Assembly (NCBI GenBank): GCA_046710535.1
Contig: JBKEHH010000014.1
Coordinates: forward strand, 1 to 64,000
DNA: 64,000 nt
Source: CAWVSB01 sp046710535
GTDB taxonomy: Bacteria; Pseudomonadota; Gammaproteobacteria; Pseudomonadales; CAWVSB01
Direction of reading: 5' to 3'
Shown here in pieces: positions 44,194 through 54,027 of this stretch (positions are counted from its first letter, which is position 1; every line of letters begins with the position of its first letter). The translations under genes and the position numbers were made by a program. The notes beneath the pieces were generated by a model. It was not told the origin of the DNA and did no database searches. It was given only the letters and a program-made list of their open reading frames with translations.

Positions 44194-47100
44194 TTAACTT
44201 GTAGTCTTGCCTAGGCCTAGGCGCTGTTTCAATTTTTCCCGGGTGGTTTGTATCAGTACATAAAAGCCGGGAATCAATACCGTACCGATCAGCAAGATTG
44301 TAAGCATTCCGCTAAGTACCGTTACCCCCAGTGATACTTGGCTATACATGCCCGCACCGCTGGCAAATACCAGTGGCAGTATCCCCAGAATAAAGCTTAT
44401 CGCGGTCATATTGACCGCCCGAAAACGCAGTGCAGCGGCTTTTTTAGCAGCAGTGCTAATAGTTTCTCCATTTTCATGAAGCTGTTTGGCAAATTCAACA
44501 ATAAGAATAGCGTTTTTGGCGGCCAAGCCGATTATTAGCACTATGCCTATCTGAGCATAGAGATCGAGGGTTAAGAATGAGAAAAAATGGATACTGGCAA
44601 TGGCGCCCAGAATAGCGATAGGTACCACCAGTAATATAGCCAGCGGAATAGACCAGCTTTCATAGAGGGCAACTAAGAATAGATAAATAAATACAAAGGC
44701 CGCGGCGAAGGCATAGACAGCTAAATTACCGGCTGCTATTTCCTGGTAAGTCATACCTGTCCATTCAATTTGATAACTGTCGGGTAAGCTTGTCGCTGCA
44801 AGCTCTTCAACCACTTTGATAGATTGCCCGCTACTGTAACCATCGCCAACACTAGCGCGCACGGTCGCCGACCGATACAAGTTATAGCGTTCGGCTACAT
44901 CAGGCCCGAGTATTGGCTCGGTGGTGATAAACGTGGAAATAGGGATCATTTCGCCACTGTTTGAGCGGACATAGAATGTATCAAGGCTACTTAAGTCAGC
45001 GCGATAAGACGCTTTAGCCTGCATAATAACTCGATAGGTTTGGCCAAATTTATTAAAGTCGTTGATATACAGAGAACCTAAATTAGCCTGCATTGTGCTA
45101 AATATTTCAGTTAACGGTACACCTAAGCTTTTAGCTTTTTCTCTGTCGATGTCAATAAAATACTGGGGGACATTGGCTCGAAATGAGGTAAACATATTAC
45201 TCAATTCAGGCTTGCTGCCTGCGGCTGCAATAAAGCCATTAACCACTGACGCTAGCTGTTTGTGAGGCCTTGCTAGCTTATCTTGCACAATCATCTCTAA
45301 GCCATCATTAATACCCATGCCAGGTACTGCTGGTGGCGCTAGTGCGAAGATCTGTGCTTCTGGAATATTAAAGTAGGCGCTAGTGTTAATTTTTTGAGTA
45401 ATAGCAAATACGCTATTTTCTTTCCCGGGCCGGTCGTCCCAGTGGTCCAGCACTACAAATAAAGTGCCAGAATTACTTTGTGCTGCGCCGCTTAAAATAC
45501 TATAGCCCGATACAGAGGTGACGCTTTCAACCCCATCAATGGCGTTAACTAAATTGACTGCTCTGGCCACAGTTGTGTCGGTTCTTTGTAGTGACGCTGC
45601 ATCAGGTAACTGAATATTAACCAGCAGCATGCCTTTATCTTCAGATGGTACAAAAGCAGTAGGCGCTGTTATAAACCCTACCGCTGTAGCTATTAACACA
45701 CCCACAGAAATGAATATAATTATCGTGTAGCGCCTGACAAACCAAGCAACACCGACATTGTATTTTTCACTGATCTTATCGAATATCTGATTGAACTTAA
45801 TAAACCATTTCGGCGATGCTTTTTTCTCTGATGAAAGAATTAACGAAGCAAGCGCAGGGCTTAACGTTAAGGCATTAAGCGAAGAGAAAAGAACCGCGAC
45901 ACAAATAGTAATAGAAAACTGTTGGTACATTTGGCCAGTAATGCCTGGCAATAATGCCACTGGAATAAAGACGGCAAGTAATACCAGTGTAGTAGAGACA
46001 ATCGGGCCGCTAACTTCTTCCATGGTGATAAGCGTTGCTTGTTTAACCGACATATCCGGCGACTCGTTCAAATGCCGATCGATATTTTCTACTACTAGTA
46101 TTGCGTCATCGACCACAATACCAATAGCTAGTACTAAGCCGAACAAGGTGACGATATTGATCGACATACCCATGGCCAGTAGTATCGCAAAGCTAGAGAT
46201 AAGTGACACCGGAATTGCTATGGCCGGGATTATTGTCATGCGAATATTACCCAAGAAAATATAGGTAATTAATATAACTAAGGCGACAGCCTGAACTAGA
46301 CTAGTAATCACCTGTGAGATCGCTACCGATACATAACGGGTGGTATCGTAGCCAATCGAATAATCCAAGCCTGGCGGAAAGCTAGCTGATAGCGCTGTAA
46401 GTTCTGCTTTTATTGCAGCACCTGTAGCGAGTGCATTGGCATCAGGCAATAAATAGACTCCCATATTTGCCGACGGCTTGTTGTCCAGTTCACCGGTTAC
46501 GCTGTAGTCAATCTGGCCTAATTCAAGTGATGCAACATCTTTTAAATAAACCGCGGTGCCATCAGTGTTACCTCTTAGAATTATCTGTTCAAACTCTTCT
46601 GGATCAGATAAACGACCTTTTGTTTGCAAGGTATATTGAGTTTGTAAATTGCCGTCAAAAGGAGGGGTGCCAACACGGCCTGCAGCAACCTGAATATTCT
46701 GTTCTTTTAATGCGTTGTATATATCGTTAACAGTAATACCTAGATTGCTCATGCGACTTGGATCTAGCCATATCCGCATTGAATAGTCGGCGGCGCCGAA
46801 TATAGACGCCTGTGACACGCCAGTAATACGCTTTAGATTATTTTGAATATTTATTTTTACATAGTTAGATAAAAAGGCGTAATCCAACGATTGATCGGGA
46901 GAGTTGAAGCTGATAACCATTAAAATATCTGGCGATACTTTGTCAATACTCAAACCCGTGGCTCTAACTTCGCTAGGAAGTTTTGGTTCTGCTAATTTAG
47001 CAAGGTTTTGTACTCGGGTTAGGGCTGCTTCAACATCAGTACCTAATGCGAAAGTAATGGTGAGGGAATAGCTGCCATCATTGGCACTTTTTGATGACAT

Positions 47101-47334
47101 ATAAATACTATCTTCTACGCCGTTAAGTGTTTCTTCTAGCGGGCCACCAACTGTTTGCTCTACTACCTCCGCAGATGCTCCGGCATAATTAGCGACAACT
47201 TTTATTTGCGGCGGTGCTACCGGCGGGAATTCAGCAACCGGTAATAAATTAATTGCAATAGAGCCCATGAGTGTAAGAACAATAGCGATGACCATTGCAA
47301 ACTTGGGGCGCTCGATAAAAAAGGCACTAAACAT
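44194..47334 (-). CDS. RND multidrug efflux transporter (HAE1/AcrB type)
   Basis: A 1046-residue inner-membrane proton-driven pump. Motifs include FIERPKFAMVIAIVLTLMGSIA at the start, the proton-relay Asp pair in AIGIVVDDAILVVENIDRHL (transmembrane 4), the second-half VNMTAISFILGILPLVFASGAG and around 12 transmembrane helices with two large periplasmic loops. It would expel drugs or toxic organics with the adaptor encoded upstream (32-base gap). No outer-membrane channel gene is adjacent, so a TolC from elsewhere is expected. Confidence 0.95.
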   Translation of the reverse strand: MFSAFFIERPKFAMVIAIVLTLMGSIAINLLPVAEFPPVAPPQIKVVANYAGASAEVVEQTVGGPLEETLNGVEDSIYMSSKSANDGSYSLTITFALGTDVEAALTRVQNLAKLAEPKLPSEVRATGLSIDKVSPDILMVISFNSPDQSLDYAFLSNYVKINIQNNLKRITGVSQASIFGAADYSMRIWLDPSRMSNLGITVNDIYNALKEQNIQVAAGRVGTPPFDGNLQTQYTLQTKGRLSDPEEFEQIILRGNTDGTAVYLKDVASLELGQIDYSVTGELDNKPSANMGVYLLPDANALATGAAIKAELTALSASFPPGLDYSIGYDTTRYVSVAISQVITSLVQAVALVILITYIFLGNIRMTIIPAIAIPVSLISSFAILLAMGMSINIVTLFGLVLAIGIVVDDAILVVENIDRHLNESPDMSVKQATLITMEEVSGPIVSTTLVLLAVFIPVALLPGITGQMYQQFSITICVAVLFSSLNALTLSPALASLILSSEKKASPKWFIKFNQIFDKISEKYNVGVAWFVRRYTIIIFISVGVLIATAVGFITAPTAFVPSEDKGMLLVNIQLPDAASLQRTDTTVARAVNLVNAIDGVESVTSVSGYSILSGAAQSNSGTLFVVLDHWDDRPGKENSVFAITQKINTSAYFNIPEAQIFALAPPAVPGMGINDGLEMIVQDKLARPHKQLASVVNGFIAAAGSKPELSNMFTSFRANVPQYFIDIDREKAKSLGVPLTEIFSTMQANLGSLYINDFNKFGQTYRVIMQAKASYRADLSSLDTFYVRSNSGEMIPISTFITTEPILGPDVAERYNLYRSATVRASVGDGYSSGQSIKVVEELAATSLPDSYQIEWTGMTYQEIAAGNLAVYAFAAAFVFIYLFLVALYESWSIPLAILLVVPIAILGAIASIHFFSFLTLDLYAQIGIVLIIGLAAKNAILIVEFAKQLHENGETISTAAKKAAALRFRAVNMTAISFILGILPLVFASGAGMYSQVSLGVTVLSGMLTILLIGTVLIPGFYVLIQTTREKLKQRLGLGKTTS

Positions 47335-47366
47335 TTTCGCTTCCTGTTATTTCTATTTATTAGACA

Positions 47367-48587
47367 CTATGATTTAGAAGAGGGGGCTACTGGGCTTTCT
47401 TCCTGTTCTTTGTTATTTGATGGTTGCGAATCACTTTGCTGAATTGACGATTCTGGCTCTGACACTACTTGGTCCCTTGCTCTAACAGTTTGCCCGATGC
47501 GAACTTTTTGGATGCCTTGCAGAATCAACCTTTGACCTTCAGATAAACCGTCTATCACGATAACTTTTTCGTCGACTCGCTCGCCTAATTCAACCTCTGC
47601 TCGGTTAACCACATTGTTAGGACTGACGACCAAAACGAAATTACCTAATTGATCAGATTGAACAGTGGCCTGCGGAATCATTAATGCAGCCACGCTCTCA
47701 GCCGCTTGCACAATTACTCGCACGTATTGGCCATGCCTTAAATAGCCATCTGGGTTTGGAATAATAGCGGTTACCCGCACTGTACCGGTAGCTTCATCAA
47801 TACGATTATCTAAAAAGTCTAAAGCGCCTTTATGCGGATAAATTGAATCATCAGATAACTCTATCAGTACTTCGACGTCGGTTACTGTCGGTAAATCTTC
47901 TTCATTAATGTTTGATTGATGAATTAGCAACAGCATCTTTTGATTAATTGAAAAAACTGCATTGACTGTTTGAGTGTTAACGATGGTTGTAAGCTCGCCT
48001 GATTCAGGGTTAACCAAATCGCCGACATAATATTTACTGCGGCCGATTTGCCCGCTAATCGGTGCCGTAATAATTGTGTCGTTAAAGTTAATTAAGGCTT
48101 TATCATAAATGGCTTCAGCCGCTTTAAGAGCGGCAATGGCTTCAAAATAAGTACCTTCTAGCTCATCCATCTGAGAGGCTGATATAACGCCACTGGTAAC
48201 TAATTGTTCGCCGCGTTGATAGTTACGTGTGGCTACTTTTACTTTAGCTTTGCCGCTCTCAATTTCTGCTTCTGCTTGTTCTTTGCTGGCCTCAAAAGTT
48301 GCTGGATCAATAGCATAGAGCTTAGCGCCTTTACTGATATGTTGGCCTTCAGCAAAAAAGCGTTGTTTCAAATAGCCACTCACTTTAGCCTGTATGGTGA
48401 CGTCTTGGGCGGCTTCTAATCGTCCGACATAACTATTACGTCGCTGATACGGCAGTAGCTGTACATCGGTGACAACCACTTCTATCGCTGGGGGAGCTTG
48501 ATCATCTTCGCCTGAACAGGCAGATAGTATTAACAACGCAGACAAAAGGGCAACAAGGGATCTGGTTTTCAAGTTTGGCTCCAACAA
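47367..48587 (-). CDS. RND efflux periplasmic adaptor (membrane fusion protein)
   Basis: A 406-residue lipoprotein: the leader ends LSACS. Adaptor features are the lipoyl/barrel-sandwich halves (RRNSYVGRLEAAQDVTIQAKVSGYL and APISGQIGRSKYYVGDLV), a long helical hairpin (EQAEAEIESGKAKVKVATRNYQR to KAAEAIYDKAL) and a C-terminal beta-barrel with an acidic/Ser/Gln-rich tail. It bridges the RND pump and an outer-membrane channel. First gene of the operon. Confidence 0.95.
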   Translation of the reverse strand: MLEPNLKTRSLVALLSALLILSACSGEDDQAPPAIEVVVTDVQLLPYQRRNSYVGRLEAAQDVTIQAKVSGYLKQRFFAEGQHISKGAKLYAIDPATFEASKEQAEAEIESGKAKVKVATRNYQRGEQLVTSGVISASQMDELEGTYFEAIAALKAAEAIYDKALINFNDTIITAPISGQIGRSKYYVGDLVNPESGELTTIVNTQTVNAVFSINQKMLLLIHQSNINEEDLPTVTDVEVLIELSDDSIYPHKGALDFLDNRIDEATGTVRVTAIIPNPDGYLRHGQYVRVIVQAAESVAALMIPQATVQSDQLGNFVLVVSPNNVVNRAEVELGERVDEKVIVIDGLSEGQRLILQGIQKVRIGQTVRARDQVVSEPESSIQQSDSQPSNNKEQEESPVAPSSKS

Positions 48588-48805
48588 AGCGGTTTATTTG
48601 ATTTTTAACGAGTCGGTACTTTAAATAGCTGGGAGTAGTATACCGACAGACACTTAGATACCAAAGAAAACCTTTTAATTACAAGGCTTTCAGGCGTTTT
48701 ATTAAGTTGGGATACAAAATTTGAAATGGCCCTCTGCCAGAGGTAGTCTATGCGCCAGTAATTTAGTTTAACCAAATAGTCTTTTTACCATTACGGATAC
48801 AAATT

Positions 48806-49231
48806 ATGCCCTTTCAGTTGTTTGTTGGCACTGCATTAATATCGATAACAGTTATTTTACAGGTGGTTTTTATTACCGTCGCTATACGTATGTTGACTAG
48901 AAACGAGCACTGGATGAAAACACCACCTTTAGCGCTCAAGACGACTGTTGCTCTGGTGTTCGTTTTGTTTTGGTTACTGGCAGCAATAACGACCAGTGTT
49001 TGGTTGTGGGCGCATGTATTTATTTATTTGGAGATTTTTGTTGAACTGGAAGAGGCTGTCTATTTTTCTACTGTAACATTTACCAGTCTTGGTTATGGCG
49101 ACATCGTGCTAGATGATCAGTGGCGCATTCTATCGAGCTTAACAGCGGTTAATGGCCTAATTGTATTTGGTGTGAGTACTGCATTTCTAGTTGAGTTTAT
49201 CCGTTCGGTCAATATTGCTCAGAAGCATTGA
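48806..49231 (+). CDS. Two-pore-helix K+ channel-like protein (Ion_trans_2)
   Basis: A 141-residue membrane protein with the potassium selectivity filter T-x-G-Y-G-D: FTSLGYGDIVL (about 91-101) within a pore loop. Hydrophobic helices at about 4-27, 48-76 and 112-135 flank it. It lacks cytoplasmic RCK or cyclic-nucleotide domains, so gating is unknown. Monocistronic and followed by a hairpin. Confidence 0.85.
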   Translation: MPFQLFVGTALISITVILQVVFITVAIRMLTRNEHWMKTPPLALKTTVALVFVLFWLLAAITTSVWLWAHVFIYLEIFVELEEAVYFSTVTFTSLGYGDIVLDDQWRILSSLTAVNGLIVFGVSTAFLVEFIRSVNIAQKH

Positions 49232-49240
49232 TGACAAAAC

Positions 49241-49264
49241 GGGTGAGGCACTGCTGCCTCACCC
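49241..49264. terminator. Hairpin terminator between the K+-channel gene and sat
   Basis: GGGTGAGGCA (49241-49250), CTGC loop, TGCCTCACCC (49255-49264): a perfect 10-bp G+C-rich stem. On the minus strand it is followed by GTTTTG, so it mainly terminates the sat-cysC... transcript, and it lies 10 bases after the channel gene stop. Confidence 0.7.
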
Positions 49265-49296
49265 CTCATGATTCGGTTGCTCAATACAACGATGAT

Positions 49297-50487
49297 TTAG
49301 CTATCAAGAGTTTGATAGTAATCCATGAGGATTTTTGCGCACTCTGGACGCGAGAATTCAGGTGGAGGTGCAATACCGTTACCTAGCATTTCTCTTACCT
49401 TGGTGCCTGATAGCAAAATGAAATCGTCTTTTTCGTGATCTGGTGCATCTTTCATCATAATAACTTTATCTAGCTTTTTAGAATAAGCCGTGTGATCTGC
49501 GCGGTATATTTCAATTTCTAAAGAACCTGCGGGTACTTTTTCATCGAAAATAGTTTGCGCATCGAAGCCGCCGTAATAGTCCCCAACCCCTGCGTGGTCA
49601 CGCCCAACGATTAGGTGAGTACAACCACAGTTTTGTCGGAATACCGCATGTAACACAGCTTCACGTGGACCTGCATATAGCATGTCAAAGCCATAGCCTG
49701 TCACCATTACGGTGTTTTCTGGGAAGTAGATATCTACCATAGTGCGAATACAGTCATCGCGCACGTCAGCAGGAATATCGCCAGCTTTCAGCTTGCCCAA
49801 CAACATATGAATTAATATGCCGTCGGTTTGTAAGTCCTGTTGCGCCATACGGCATAACTCTTCGTGCGCACGGTGCATAGGGTTGCGAGTTTGAAAAGCG
49901 ACAACTTTATTCCAGCCACGATCAGCCATTTCATTGCGAATTTCATAAGCTGTACGGAAGGTATCAGGGAAGTCTTTTTGGAAGTAGCTGTAGTTAAGCA
50001 CTTGAATAGGGCCAGACAATAAGGTGTTACCTTGGCCTTTAAATGCAGCCACGCCAGGGTGGTTATCATCTAAGTTACCAAAGATGTTTTCAGCCATGAA
50101 GTCAATCTGCTCAGCCGAGACTTCCTCGATTGCTTCAATGTCCATAATTGCAAGTACTGGGTTACCGTCAACATTAGGGTCGCGCAAGGCTATGCGCTTA
50201 GCATCGCCAATGGCGCTAATGTCGTTGCTCAGGTTAACAATGGGCACAGGCCAGAATAAGCCGTCGACAGTATGTAGGTTTTCGGCCACTGCCAAAGAGT
50301 CAGCTAAATTCATATAACCGGTTAAGGGGTTAAAGTAGCCAGCGCCAAGCATTACTGCGTTTGCCGCCGCAGCAGAGCTAACTAGTAGAGATGGCAGTGA
50401 TTCAGCTTCTGTTGTTAAAGCTAGGTTTTTAGCCGCATCGGCCACAAACAGCGGGTTTAGTTCGTTAGAACCATAAGGTTTGATCAT
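49297..50487 (-). CDS. sat: ATP sulfurylase (sulfate adenylyltransferase, Sat type)
   Basis: A 396-residue homo-oligomeric ATP sulfurylase that makes adenosine 5'-phosphosulfate from sulfate and ATP. Motifs: QTRNPMHRAHEEL (nucleotide-binding, His/Arg), HMLLGKLKAGDIP, GRDHAGVGDYYG and the PUA-like N-terminal domain. Full length. It is the monofunctional Sat type rather than the CysD/CysN pair. It is 28 bases from cysC and shares its direction, so the two catalyse successive steps of sulfate activation. Confidence 0.95.
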   Translation of the reverse strand: MIKPYGSNELNPLFVADAAKNLALTTEAESLPSLLVSSAAAANAVMLGAGYFNPLTGYMNLADSLAVAENLHTVDGLFWPVPIVNLSNDISAIGDAKRIALRDPNVDGNPVLAIMDIEAIEEVSAEQIDFMAENIFGNLDDNHPGVAAFKGQGNTLLSGPIQVLNYSYFQKDFPDTFRTAYEIRNEMADRGWNKVVAFQTRNPMHRAHEELCRMAQQDLQTDGILIHMLLGKLKAGDIPADVRDDCIRTMVDIYFPENTVMVTGYGFDMLYAGPREAVLHAVFRQNCGCTHLIVGRDHAGVGDYYGGFDAQTIFDEKVPAGSLEIEIYRADHTAYSKKLDKVIMMKDAPDHEKDDFILLSGTKVREMLGNGIAPPPEFSRPECAKILMDYYQTLDS

Positions 50488-50515
50488 TCTATTTTCCTTG
50501 AATTCTTAAAAGGGT

Positions 50516-51133
50516 TTAAACCGACAATAAGCCGCGTGCTTCCAATATGCTCAGTAGCGCTGCTACTTCATCTTCTAATGACATCTCATGGCTGTTTAAT
50601 ACTACTTCAGCATTGAGTGGCTCTTCATATGGGTCTGAAATACCTGTGAAGTTTGGTATCTCGCCGGCACGAGCTTTTTTGTATAAGCCTTTAGGGTCAC
50701 GCTCTTCAGCAACGCTTAACGGTACATCAACAAATACTTCAATAAATTGCATGCCAGCGTCTTCGTGCAGCGTGCGCACTAAATCGCGATCTGCACGATA
50801 AGGGCTAACAAAGCTAGACAAGGTAATGATACCGACATCGACAAATAGCTTTGATATTTCACCAATGCGGCGAATATTTTCGGTGCGGTCTTCAGCACTA
50901 AAACCGAGGTTTTTGTTGATACCTAAACGAATATTATCGCCATCTAAGCGGTAGGTAAGTTTGCCTTTAGCTGCCAGCGCTTGCTCTAGCGCCACTGCAA
51001 CAGTACTTTTACCGCTACCTGATAAGCCGGTAAACCATAGAGTTGCTCCTTTTTGGCCTAAAATTCCATGCCTATCGTCACGGGTAACTTCACCGTCATG
51101 CCATGTAACATTTGTCGCTTTTTGTTCGACCAT
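50516..51133 (-). CDS. cysC: Adenylylsulfate kinase
   Basis: A 205-residue APS kinase that phosphorylates APS to PAPS. The P-loop is in TGLSGSGKSTVAVAL, then RLDGDNIRLGINKNLGFS, then FVSPYRADRDLVR and DPKGLYKKARAGEIPNFTGISDPYE, all typical CysC motifs. Upstream of sat, first gene of the operon, and divergent from the LysR regulator gene (about 145 bases apart). Confidence 0.95.
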   Translation of the reverse strand: MVEQKATNVTWHDGEVTRDDRHGILGQKGATLWFTGLSGSGKSTVAVALEQALAAKGKLTYRLDGDNIRLGINKNLGFSAEDRTENIRRIGEISKLFVDVGIITLSSFVSPYRADRDLVRTLHEDAGMQFIEVFVDVPLSVAEERDPKGLYKKARAGEIPNFTGISDPYEEPLNAEVVLNSHEMSLEDEVAALLSILEARGLLSV

Positions 51134-51277
51134 TTATTAAATCCTTAAGTTTTGCTAAAAAATGCAGGAGAGTACTTATTAATCAGCGCATTCTACGCGC
51201 GTATCATCTATTTGTTAAATCAATTATATTTATAGATACTATCGATTTTACTTATTAATAATCCAGGCATAAAAACG

Positions 51278-52153
51278 ATGAAATATACCCTGCGCCAGTT
51301 AGAAATATTTTTGGAAGTGGCAAAGCAAGAGAACATGAGTAACGCGGCCAAAACCCTATTCATGTCTCAGTCTGCGGTTAGCGCTGCATTACAATCAATG
51401 GAGAGTAACTATCAAACACGCCTATTTGACCGCATTGGTAAAAGCCTAAAGCTAAGTGGAATAGGGCAGGCGCTCAGGCCCCAAGCTCAGCAGTTACTAA
51501 TCTACGCCCAGCAATTTGATCAAGCGTTATTACAACAGGGCGATGCCGGTAATATCAGAGTAGGGGCCAGCCTAACCATAGGTAACTATTTGGCAGTCGA
51601 GTATTTAACTCAATACAGAACCAGTAACCCGGATGCCAAAGTAGACTTTGAAGTGGCAAGCACCCCCGAAATAGTTAATAAGGTACTCAACTTTGATGCA
51701 GACGTTGGTTTAGTTGAGGCCGAAGTTAGTCATGCCGATTTAGATGTTACGCCTTGGCGCGATGACAGAATGATTGTGTTCTGCAGTAAAAACCACCCCT
51801 TAGCCAATAGTAAGAGTCTAGGCAAAGCTGATATTAGTAATGCCAACTGGGTTTTACGTGAGCCAAGCTCAGGTGCGAGGCAGACCTTTGACCTTGCGAT
51901 CAAAAAACTAAAGACCCCGATTAATATTTATCTAGAGCTGACCCATAATGAAGCAATTATGCGAGCGGTGGAGACGGGTATTGGTATTGGCTGTCTATCT
52001 GAAATTGCCTTGGAAGGCGCTTTAAAAAGAGGAGATTTGGTGGAACTTACGCTGCCAAAAGTTGATATGAGGCGGACTTTTTACTTTATCAAACGCAAGG
52101 ATAGTTATCCCAGCGATGCTGTATCCCAATGGGTAGCGCTATGTACCCGCTAA
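51278..52153 (+). CDS. LysR-family transcriptional regulator
   Basis: A 291-residue LTTR. The N-terminal winged helix-turn-helix contains LRQLEIFLEVAKQENMSNAAK and SQSAVSAALQSME (residues 5-40). The C-terminal effector-binding domain is typical. The position, divergent from cysC and sat, suggests control of sulfur activation, as for many LTTRs, but it is not the canonical CysB by length or visible motifs, so the ligand is unknown. The 51134-51277 spacer would carry the operator. Confidence 0.85.
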   Translation: MKYTLRQLEIFLEVAKQENMSNAAKTLFMSQSAVSAALQSMESNYQTRLFDRIGKSLKLSGIGQALRPQAQQLLIYAQQFDQALLQQGDAGNIRVGASLTIGNYLAVEYLTQYRTSNPDAKVDFEVASTPEIVNKVLNFDADVGLVEAEVSHADLDVTPWRDDRMIVFCSKNHPLANSKSLGKADISNANWVLREPSSGARQTFDLAIKKLKTPINIYLELTHNEAIMRAVETGIGIGCLSEIALEGALKRGDLVELTLPKVDMRRTFYFIKRKDSYPSDAVSQWVALCTR

Positions 52154-52309
52154 ATCTGAGTGAGTGATATAGCGAATCTTTATGGTGGGAAATCACTATA
52201 AAAAATATCGGCAGTCAGCTTAGTTAATATCGGATAGGGCTCATAGCGGGTATGATATCGGCCGTTAAAATCTATTACCCATTCTAATAACTAAGAATAA
52301 GGCTAAGAC

Positions 52310-53281
52310 ATGAAGACTCGTATTACGGAATTATTTGGTATTGAACATCCTATTATCCAAGGCGGCATGCATTTTGTCGGCTTAGCAGAGTTAGCTGCAG
52401 CTGTTTCTAACGCAGGCGGTTTAGGCATAATTACTGGTTTAACGCAGGGAACTCCAGAGAAGCTTAAAGCTGAGATCGAACGCTGTAAAACAATGACTGA
52501 CAAGCCTTTTGGCGTGAACATTACCTTTTTGCCGACGCTTAACGCACCTGACTACCCAGCTTTATTCCAAGTAATTATTGACTGCGGCATTAGCGTTGTT
52601 GAGACAGCTGGTAACAACCCAGCCAAATACATGCCTATGCTTAAAGAAGCTGGTATTAAAGTTATTCATAAATGTACCGCCGTGCGTCATGCACTTAAAG
52701 CGCAATCGATTGGCTGTGATGCAGTATCTGTAGACGGTTTTGAGTGTGGCGGTCATCCCGGTGAAGACGATATCCCTAACTTTATTTTGTTACCCCGCGC
52801 AGCTGATGAACTGACTATTCCGTTTGTAGCATCAGGTGGCATGGCCGATGGCCGCAGCCTTGTTGGCGCTTTAGCTATGGGCGCTGATGGTATCAATATG
52901 GGAACACGCTTCATTGCTACCCAAGAAGCACCTGTTCACCAAAATGTTAAAGATGCCATTGTTGCTGCAAGTGAATTGGATACCCGTTTAGTTATGCGCC
53001 CATTACGCAATACCGAGCGTGTAATGACTAACCCAGCCGTGGAGCGCTTACTTGAGAAAGAAAAAGCGCTGGGCGCAGACCTTAAGTTTGAAGACATTAT
53101 TGAAGAAGTAGCCGGCGTTTACCCAAAAATCATGCAAAACGGTGATATGGATGCAGGTGCATGGTCTTGCGGTATGGTTGCAGGTTTGATCAATGATATA
53201 CCTACTTGCCAGCAGCTTATCGACAATATTATGAGCGAAGCTGAAGACATTATAAACAAGCGCTTAGTTGGGTTTTTATAA
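52310..53281 (+). CDS. Nitronate monooxygenase-family flavoprotein
   Basis: A 323-residue FMN TIM-barrel protein of the 2-nitropropane dioxygenase/nitronate monooxygenase family: HPIIQGGMHFVGLAELAAAVSN at the start, AGNNPAKYMPMLKEAGIKVIHK, the central VDGFECGGHPGEDD and PFVASGGMADGRSLVGALAMGADG FMN-phosphate segment. Many homologues are not true nitronate oxidases, so the substrate is open. It heads a three-gene operon with a GST and an SDR (gaps 58 and 43 bases). Start AAGGC upstream is moderate. Confidence 0.9.
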   Translation: MKTRITELFGIEHPIIQGGMHFVGLAELAAAVSNAGGLGIITGLTQGTPEKLKAEIERCKTMTDKPFGVNITFLPTLNAPDYPALFQVIIDCGISVVETAGNNPAKYMPMLKEAGIKVIHKCTAVRHALKAQSIGCDAVSVDGFECGGHPGEDDIPNFILLPRAADELTIPFVASGGMADGRSLVGALAMGADGINMGTRFIATQEAPVHQNVKDAIVAASELDTRLVMRPLRNTERVMTNPAVERLLEKEKALGADLKFEDIIEEVAGVYPKIMQNGDMDAGAWSCGMVAGLINDIPTCQQLIDNIMSEAEDIINKRLVGFL

Positions 53282-53339
53282 TAGAATTTACTTTATTAAA
53301 CCTTTATAAGTTAATGATTTATAATACTATAGGAATTAT

Positions 53340-53984
53340 ATGATTACGCTGCATGGCAATTCTGTTTCTCCCTATGTACGTAAAGTACTAGCGGTTTTAC
53401 AGCTTAAAAAACTCGCTTTTGAGCAGACTCAGCAGATGCCGTTTTCGGCTGATGAAGAGTTTAAAAAAATCAGCCCGCTGGGAAAAATCCCAGCTCTGCA
53501 AGATGGCGATACTTCAATCTGCGATTCAACGGTTATTTGCGAGTATTTGGACGACGCTTATCCCCAGTGTCCGGTTTATCCGTCCGACCCTAAAGACAAA
53601 GCGCACGCTAGATGGATTGAAGAGCTGTGCGGTAATCAAATAACTGAGCAAGCCGCTGGAATCTTTTTCCAGCGGTTTATGCGCCCAATGGTATTAAAGC
53701 AGGAAACCGACGAAGAGCTTGTTGAAAAAATCATCAACAAGCGCTTGCCGCCATTATTGAACTATATGGAAACCCAAGTACCTGCAGAGGGGTATTTATT
53801 TGGTAAAGACATTGGTGTTGCTGATATTAGTATTGTTACGCCCTTTGTTAATGCCGGTTACGCGGGTTATGAAGTTGATAGTACTACCTGGCCTAAATTG
53901 GCTAGCTTTATGGCACGAGTAAAAGAACACCCAGTAATGGCTGAGCTGTTAAAAGCTGAAGCAGTAATGATGGGGCGCGGCTAG
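53340..53984 (+). CDS. Glutathione S-transferase family protein
   Basis: A 214-residue GST. The thioredoxin-like N-domain begins ITLHGNSVSPYVRKVLAVLQL with the active Ser/Tyr, cis-Pro in LGKIPALQDGD and the Ser in ICDSTVICEYL. The helical domain includes FGKDIGVADISIVTPF (the Asp-containing N-cap box). Length normal. Middle gene of the 52.3-54.8 kb operon, probably handling electrophilic substrates with its neighbours. Confidence 0.9.
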   Translation: MITLHGNSVSPYVRKVLAVLQLKKLAFEQTQQMPFSADEEFKKISPLGKIPALQDGDTSICDSTVICEYLDDAYPQCPVYPSDPKDKAHARWIEELCGNQITEQAAGIFFQRFMRPMVLKQETDEELVEKIINKRLPPLLNYMETQVPAEGYLFGKDIGVADISIVTPFVNAGYAGYEVDSTTWPKLASFMARVKEHPVMAELLKAEAVMMGRG

Positions 53985-54027
53985 AGCTGCTTTTAAACAA
54001 CTAAAAACATTGATAGGAACATAAGTT